Virus record (IMG/VR): IMGVR_UViG_3300033571_022641
Location: 1-34,990 of that record
Source: a virus
Direction: 5' to 3' (one strand)
Length of the DNA: 34,990 nt
Made by a program: the position numbers and the translations under genes. How positions within the stretch are numbered: position 1 is the first letter of the stretch; each line of letters opens with the position of its first letter. Of the stretch, positions 30,977-34,990 are shown in pieces. The notes under the pieces are model-generated. The model made no database searches. It worked only from the letters and a program-made list of their open reading frames with translations, and was not told the origin of the DNA.

Positions 30977-30984
30977 ATATATAG
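30977..30984 (+). promoter_or_regulatory. Putative late promoter ATATATAG
   Basis: Exact plus-strand octamer in GATATATATAGTG, 46 bp before the ATG of the S1-repeat gene. It marks the change from replication genes to late genes. Confidence 0.55.
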
Positions 30985-31030
30985 TGTAGATATAAAATTT
31001 ATTTTTTTCTCACTAGTAAGGAAAATATTT

Positions 31031-32185
31031 ATGACGAACAAAATCGTCACCGACCTTCTTCTAGGCAATTTTGATGATAATTTATTAGAAATGAGTAATG
31101 ATACTTATTTTCAAAAAATCCTAGAACAACCCACCATTACTAAAGATCTTCAAACAGGAGCGGTTTACAAAATATCTCATATTTTACCATATGGTAAGGA
31201 TAGAATTACTGTTGTTACTGAAGAATTTGGAGAAATTCCTGTACAGCTTCGTAAAGAAAAGGAATTTTTAAAGTTAATTGATTGTAGTATAGAACAATTC
31301 CTTGAAGCTCTATTAGAAGATGTACCTAGCGTTCAGCTCCCGACTCATGTAATGACTGTTAAGTATGGTTCTGAGCTTGAAGGGACCTTAATGGGTGCTT
31401 ATGTTCATGCCTTAAAACAAGAGCTATATTCAGAGATTAAAAATCCTGAAAAGGTTTATATGGCTCATGTTTTAGAGAGAAACAAAGGTGGATTTTTAGT
31501 TAATGTTAATGGACTTTATGGATTTCTACCAGGTTCATTAGCAGCTGCTAATAGAATTCTAGATTTCGATTTGTATCTTAATACTAAAATTCCAGTTATG
31601 GTAGAAGATTATTTACAAGATTCTGATATGTTTATTTTCTCTAATAAGAAATATATCAAGAATATGATTCCTATAGAAATTGAGAAATTATCGAAAACTG
31701 AAAAATATAAAGGTAATGTAACTGGAACTTCAAAATTTGGAATTTTTGTTGAGTTTAATACAATTTTGACTGGTCTTATTCATACAAGTGAAATGGACAA
31801 AGAACAAATTGAAGAATTCAAAAAAGGAAAATGGAAAGCAGGAAGCGAAATAGAGTTCTGGATTAAAGAGATTACTAATGATAATAGACTTATTTTGACA
31901 TTCGTAGATCAAAATGCTATGAATCAGAAATATGAATCTTTAGCTTCTTATGAAGCACAGATGGAAGAGAGTGGTCAAAAGCCTATTTATTTAGGTCATA
32001 TTGTTTCTGTCAAGCCTAATGTAGTTTTAGTAAAGATAGAGGATAATATTATAGGAGCTCTGGCTGAAAAAGATTTCAAGAAATTTAAAACAGCACCTAT
32101 GAAAGTATCTGATGAATTGAGAGTAAAAATCGAAAAGATTGATATTAGCAAGAGAAGAATGACATTAAATGTGGTAACTGCTTAA
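31031..32185 (+). CDS. S1-domain repeat RNA-binding protein
   Basis: 384 residues. At least three S1-type OB domains are seen: about 143-208 (AHVLERNKGGFLVNVNGLYG followed by FLPGS), 226-292 (YKGNVTGTSKFGIFVEF, then GLIHTSEMD) and 319-383 (YLGHIVSVKPNVVLVKI, then KRRMTL). Residues 42-72 may be a degenerate fourth. The tandem layout resembles ribosomal protein S1, which binds mRNA at the ribosome. It could direct ribosomes to phage mRNA, which would matter for genes without Shine-Dalgarno sites, or act in transcription control. Its late-type promoter and its position two bases upstream of the gp25 gene suggest late expression. The domain call is firm; the role is inference. Confidence 0.85.
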   Translation: MTNKIVTDLLLGNFDDNLLEMSNDTYFQKILEQPTITKDLQTGAVYKISHILPYGKDRITVVTEEFGEIPVQLRKEKEFLKLIDCSIEQFLEALLEDVPSVQLPTHVMTVKYGSELEGTLMGAYVHALKQELYSEIKNPEKVYMAHVLERNKGGFLVNVNGLYGFLPGSLAAANRILDFDLYLNTKIPVMVEDYLQDSDMFIFSNKKYIKNMIPIEIEKLSKTEKYKGNVTGTSKFGIFVEFNTILTGLIHTSEMDKEQIEEFKKGKWKAGSEIEFWIKEITNDNRLILTFVDQNAMNQKYESLASYEAQMEESGQKPIYLGHIVSVKPNVVLVKIEDNIIGALAEKDFKKFKTAPMKVSDELRVKIEKIDISKRRMTLNVVTA

Positions 32186-32186
32186 T

Positions 32187-32549
32187 ATGGCTATAAGTGA
32201 AATATATTGCAAACTGACAAATGATCCTTACTTCGAATCGGATAGATTAGAAGTAACTAATGAAATAGAAGCATTAATTGAAAAGATAAGAATGATAATG
32301 CTTACGAAGAAAGGAGATGTTTTAGGTGAACCTGAATTTGGAGTTGATCTAGAGAAATATATTTTTGAGACATTTTTTGATAGAAGGGCTATACTTTCTG
32401 AAATTAATAATCAATTCTCAAAATATATCCCAGAACAAAATAGATTTGATCTCAATACAAGAGTTGATATATCTAAAGGAGAATTTAGGGATAACATAAT
32501 TGTAGATATATTTATAAATCAAGAAAAAATACTAGGTTTTGCAATTTAA
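32187..32549 (+). CDS. 25: Baseplate wedge protein (gp25-like)
   Basis: 120 residues, near the 132 of T4 gp25. The core LTKKGDVLGEPEFGVDLEKYIFE (40-62) carries the GPW/gp25 family signature (a Gly/Glu turn before PEFG and the following L-x-FE). The protein sits at the sheath-baseplate junction and starts sheath assembly. The gene begins one base after the S1-protein stop and is followed by a terminator. No Shine-Dalgarno site is obvious. Confidence 0.88.
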   Translation: MAISEIYCKLTNDPYFESDRLEVTNEIEALIEKIRMIMLTKKGDVLGEPEFGVDLEKYIFETFFDRRAILSEINNQFSKYIPEQNRFDLNTRVDISKGEFRDNIIVDIFINQEKILGFAI

Positions 32550-32552
32550 ATT

Positions 32553-32580
32553 AAAGGGGTCTACTTAGACCCCTTTTTTT
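32553..32580 (+). terminator. Rho-independent terminator
   Basis: AAAGGGGTCT and AGACCCCTTT form a ten-pair stem with a four-base loop, followed by T. It ends the S1-gp25 transcript three bases after the gp25 stop codon. Confidence 0.92.
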
Positions 32581-32612
32581 ATGCATAATTATTGTATTGC
32601 TTTAATTATTAG

Positions 32613-32620
32613 ATATATAG
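32613..32620 (+). promoter_or_regulatory. Putative late promoter ATATATAG
   Basis: Exact plus-strand octamer in AGATATATAGAATATC, directly after a terminator and 24 bp before the ATG of the gp6-like gene. The location between a terminator and a structural gene is strong support for the motif. Confidence 0.6.
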
Positions 32621-32644
32621 AATATCTACAAAATTATATGAAAT

Positions 32645-34369
32645 ATGAAGCAATTTTTCAAGCTAAATAGAATTACATTCCAGCGTTTATATGAGGACGC
32701 TCAATCTTGGTTTCAGACTGTTTATAATTTAACTAGAGATCAATTTACACCAGCTTCTCCTTGGGGACAATTATTAGGTACACTGATAAATCTCGCACAA
32801 ATGATATTTTATTATATTGAAGATAGTATAACAGAACTTAACATTAATACTGCTTCAAGAAGAGAATCCATTATAGGCATAGCTGCGATGAACGGTCATT
32901 CAGCGACTCGTTCAACTGGTGCTAGGGGTGATATAATTTTAGAATATTCTGGTGAAAATGTTGATATGTATGGTCAAAGTATAATCATACCAAATTATAC
33001 TAAACTCTTTTGTTTAAATAATGGTCAAAGTTATATACTTGATTTAAATCAAGATGATATTAGAGTTAATATTACAAACAATGACAAAAATAAAGTAAAG
33101 ATTATACAAGGAGTATGGGAAAATCAAACATTTACAGGAACTGGAGAAATACTTCAATCATTTGAGGTGAATGTTAGAGGAAGAAAGGAAATTGATGAAA
33201 ACTATGTATTCGTTTATGTAAATGGTGAGTTATATCCAAAATATGAGTCTTTATATGATATACCTTTAGGTAAAGCTGGATGTTTAATTAGAACTGGTAT
33301 GACATCTGGTATAGATATTTTCTTTGGTACGGAATTTAATGGTAAAGTTCCTGCACTTGGTTCTACTATTAGAGTTGAATACCTAATAACTAATGGATCT
33401 TTAGGAAATATATTATCAAATATAAATGATGTTACATTACGTTGGGATGAAACTGGTTATGATATTACTGGTAAAGAAATAGATTTAAATTCAGCTCTAA
33501 GCACTAGTTTAGCTACTCCTTTAGTATTTGGAACTGACCATGAGCCAATAGAATTAACAAGACTTATAGCACCTAAAATCAGTAGATCATTTGTTCTCGC
33601 AAATGCTGAAAATTATTCAATATTTTTACAAAAGATGAATTACTTCAGTATTGTAGAATGTTTTTCTACATTTGACGATAATGTAGAAGAAGACGACAAT
33701 GTAATTTATATTTTTGCTATACCTGATATTTTAAAAAGAGTAAGAAACAATGAGGACTATTTTACAATACCTCAAGAACAATTTACTTTAACAGATACTG
33801 AAAAGAATTCAATTTACAGGCTTTTACAAGAGTCAGGTCAAATGATCGTAACGACTGCTGTGAAAGTATTAGATCCAGTTATTATAAGATATGTTTTAAA
33901 TGTTTCTATTATTGTATTTGAAGGTTATGATGTTGAAACAATCAGGGAAAAGATAGTAGAAAGAATCGCACAATATTTTCTAAACAATAAAAGAAGAGAT
34001 AGAATACCTAAATCAGATTTAGTTGCTATAATAGAAGCTATAGATGGAGTCGATTCTGTCGATTTATATTTTGTAAATGAAGGAAATGAATTGAACAAAT
34101 ATAATTGGTTAGAAGAACTAAAGACTAACCCTAGTGCTGTAGAACCTGATGATATTGGATTAGATGAACATGGTAATATAATTATTGGGAAAAGCGAATT
34201 GCCTATTTTAAGAGGCGGATGGTCAGATAGAAATGGAGTATCCTTTCAAGATAATGCAGATTTAACTATAACCAGTTCTGTAAATGTTGACATATCTAGA
34301 ATAACTCCTAGAACAGTTAATTCCGAATTACATTCGACTGGAATTAAAAATCTTAAAGGCTTAAAATAA
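32645..34369 (+). CDS. 6: Baseplate wedge protein (gp6 / baseplate J-like)
   Basis: 574 residues (T4 gp6 is 660). The N-terminus has PWGQLLGTLINLAQMIFYYIED at about 39-60, then ELNINTASRRESIIGIAAMNGH, the start pattern of gp6/J baseplate wedge proteins. A long beta-rich middle (GDIILEYSGEN, TFTGTGEILQS, FEVNVRGRKEI) is followed by a C-terminal part with VLDPVIIRYVLNVSIIVFEGY and IVERIAQYFLNNKRRDRIPKSDL, the conserved J-like end. gp6 dimers link neighbouring wedges and trigger sheath contraction. An ATG seven bases upstream opens only a ten-codon frame and was not used. It has its own late-type promoter. Confidence 0.85.
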   Translation: MKQFFKLNRITFQRLYEDAQSWFQTVYNLTRDQFTPASPWGQLLGTLINLAQMIFYYIEDSITELNINTASRRESIIGIAAMNGHSATRSTGARGDIILEYSGENVDMYGQSIIIPNYTKLFCLNNGQSYILDLNQDDIRVNITNNDKNKVKIIQGVWENQTFTGTGEILQSFEVNVRGRKEIDENYVFVYVNGELYPKYESLYDIPLGKAGCLIRTGMTSGIDIFFGTEFNGKVPALGSTIRVEYLITNGSLGNILSNINDVTLRWDETGYDITGKEIDLNSALSTSLATPLVFGTDHEPIELTRLIAPKISRSFVLANAENYSIFLQKMNYFSIVECFSTFDDNVEEDDNVIYIFAIPDILKRVRNNEDYFTIPQEQFTLTDTEKNSIYRLLQESGQMIVTTAVKVLDPVIIRYVLNVSIIVFEGYDVETIREKIVERIAQYFLNNKRRDRIPKSDLVAIIEAIDGVDSVDLYFVNEGNELNKYNWLEELKTNPSAVEPDDIGLDEHGNIIIGKSELPILRGGWSDRNGVSFQDNADLTITSSVNVDISRITPRTVNSELHSTGIKNLKGLK

Positions 34370-34381
34370 TTACCATAAACT

Positions 34382-34990
34382 GTGGCCGAGACTTCTAAAT
34401 TTAGTTATACCTGCTGTTGTGTAGATGAATTAAAATTTTGGGTAAACCAAACACAATCCCCTACCCCAGAAAGTGGTGCACAAGGTGCTCAAGGTATTGG
34501 TGTACAAGGACCTCAAGGTACTAGTGGAACGCAAGGTAGTGGTGCACAAGGCGCACAAGGTAGACAAGGTACTAATGGAACAATAGGTCAAGATGGCCTT
34601 CAAGGTGTACAAGGTACTCAAGGCGTACCTGGATTTGGTACTGGTACACAAGGTAATCAGGGTACTCAAGGTACTCAAGGCAGACAAGGTACTCAGGGTA
34701 ACCAAGGCACTCAAGGTACGCAAGGTATACAAGGTGTTCAGGGAATTCAAGGCGTTCAAGGAACTCAGGGTGATCAAGGCAACCAAGGAAATCAAGGTAA
34801 CCAAGGAAATCAAGGTTCTATAGGAATTGGTACACAGGGTAATCAAGGTGTTCAAGGATTACAGGGTGTTCAAGGTTCTGTAGGGAATGGTACACAAGGA
34901 GTTCAAGGAACTCAAGGCAACCAAGGCAACCAAGGTAACCAAGGTAACCAAGGTGCACAAGGTACACAGGGGGTTCAGGGAACTCAAGGC
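34382..34990 (+). CDS. Collagen-like virion fibre protein (3' end outside window)
   Basis: An open frame from the GTG at 34382 runs off the window edge (203 codons). In-frame TAA just upstream (34376-34378) and no in-frame ATG make GTG the best start. A 31-residue N-terminus (AETSKFSYTCCCVDELKFW, then QTQSPTPES) leads into Gly-x-Y triplets with Gln mostly in the third place. The CCC cluster may pair chains or bind metal. It probably forms a trimeric fibre at the tail or baseplate, since it follows the gp6-like gene by 12 bp on the same strand. It belongs to the same style of protein as the minus-strand gene at 9693 but has a different N-terminus. Confidence 0.8.
   Translation, partial: MAETSKFSYTCCCVDELKFWVNQTQSPTPESGAQGAQGIGVQGPQGTSGTQGSGAQGAQGRQGTNGTIGQDGLQGVQGTQGVPGFGTGTQGNQGTQGTQGRQGTQGNQGTQGTQGIQGVQGIQGVQGTQGDQGNQGNQGNQGNQGSIGIGTQGNQGVQGLQGVQGSVGNGTQGVQGTQGNQGNQGNQGNQGAQGTQGVQGTQG
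34475..34990 (+). repeat. Gly-x-Gln collagen-like triplet array, continuing beyond the window
   Basis: Nine-base units encoding Gly-x-Gln fill the rest of the window, with a few non-collagen breaks such as GIGVQG, GFGTGTQG, GSIGIGTQG and GSVGNGTQG that insert extra residues. The breaks recur and often have a G-x-GTQ shape, so the fibre may consist of triple-helix blocks with regularly placed kinks. Confidence 0.88.

Overview
The window is part of a T4-like (myovirus) phage genome: low GC by eye, tightly packed genes, many ATGA or TAATG junctions, and a T4-type set of head, packaging, replication and baseplate genes. Recognisable T4 counterparts are the major capsid protein (gp23), prohead protease (gp21, here fused to a scaffold-like region), large terminase (gp17), family B DNA polymerase (gp43, N-terminal part only), clamp loader (gp44 and probably gp62), RNase H-type 5' nuclease, baseplate wedge gp25 and gp6. 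Divergence from T4, a class II B12-dependent ribonucleotide reductase, weak or absent Shine-Dalgarno sites at several genes and one TTTG-N20-TAnnTTTG promoter would fit a Bacteroidota host; this is inference and not proven.

Layout. 1-13442 (minus strand): partial gp23, protease-scaffold fusion, GH24 lysozyme with an N-terminal extension, four glycosyltransferases with a small acidic protein, a cytosine-C5-methyltransferase homologue without the catalytic Cys, a Cys-rich small protein, a collagen-like fibre protein, a probable virion protein, two membrane proteins and a small coiled-coil protein. 13443-14040: a 598-bp gene-free AT-rich region with divergent promoters, a DnaA-box-like 9-mer, repeated TTAAG words and a long-stem hairpin with a T-run. 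14041-16636 (plus): six small proteins, the first a degenerate cREC-type receiver domain. 16633-18411 (minus): terminase. 18473-20315 (plus): three small proteins. 20415-30940 (plus): replication and nucleotide genes. 31031-34990 (plus): S1-repeat protein, gp25, gp6 and a second, partial collagen-like fibre.

How it works together. An octamer ATATATAG (or palindromic CTATATAG) lies about 20-80 bp before many genes on both strands and looks like this phage's late promoter, in place of the T4 TATAAATA; one palindromic copy sits between the divergent terminase and 18473 genes. The protease fusion, gp23 and several small proteins share an L-N-E-S type motif (T4 protease consensus is I/L-x-E), which suggests a coordinated proteolytic maturation system and a set of internal head proteins carried on short N-terminal targeting peptides. 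The polymerase gene stops between motif A and motif B and the rest of the enzyme is not in the window, so it is probably a split polymerase. The glycosyltransferase cluster lies between the lysozyme gene and the methyltransferase-like and collagen-like genes; its substrate (DNA, fibre or capsid) cannot be read from sequence.

Most small genes remain unassigned and are described by what can be seen in them.
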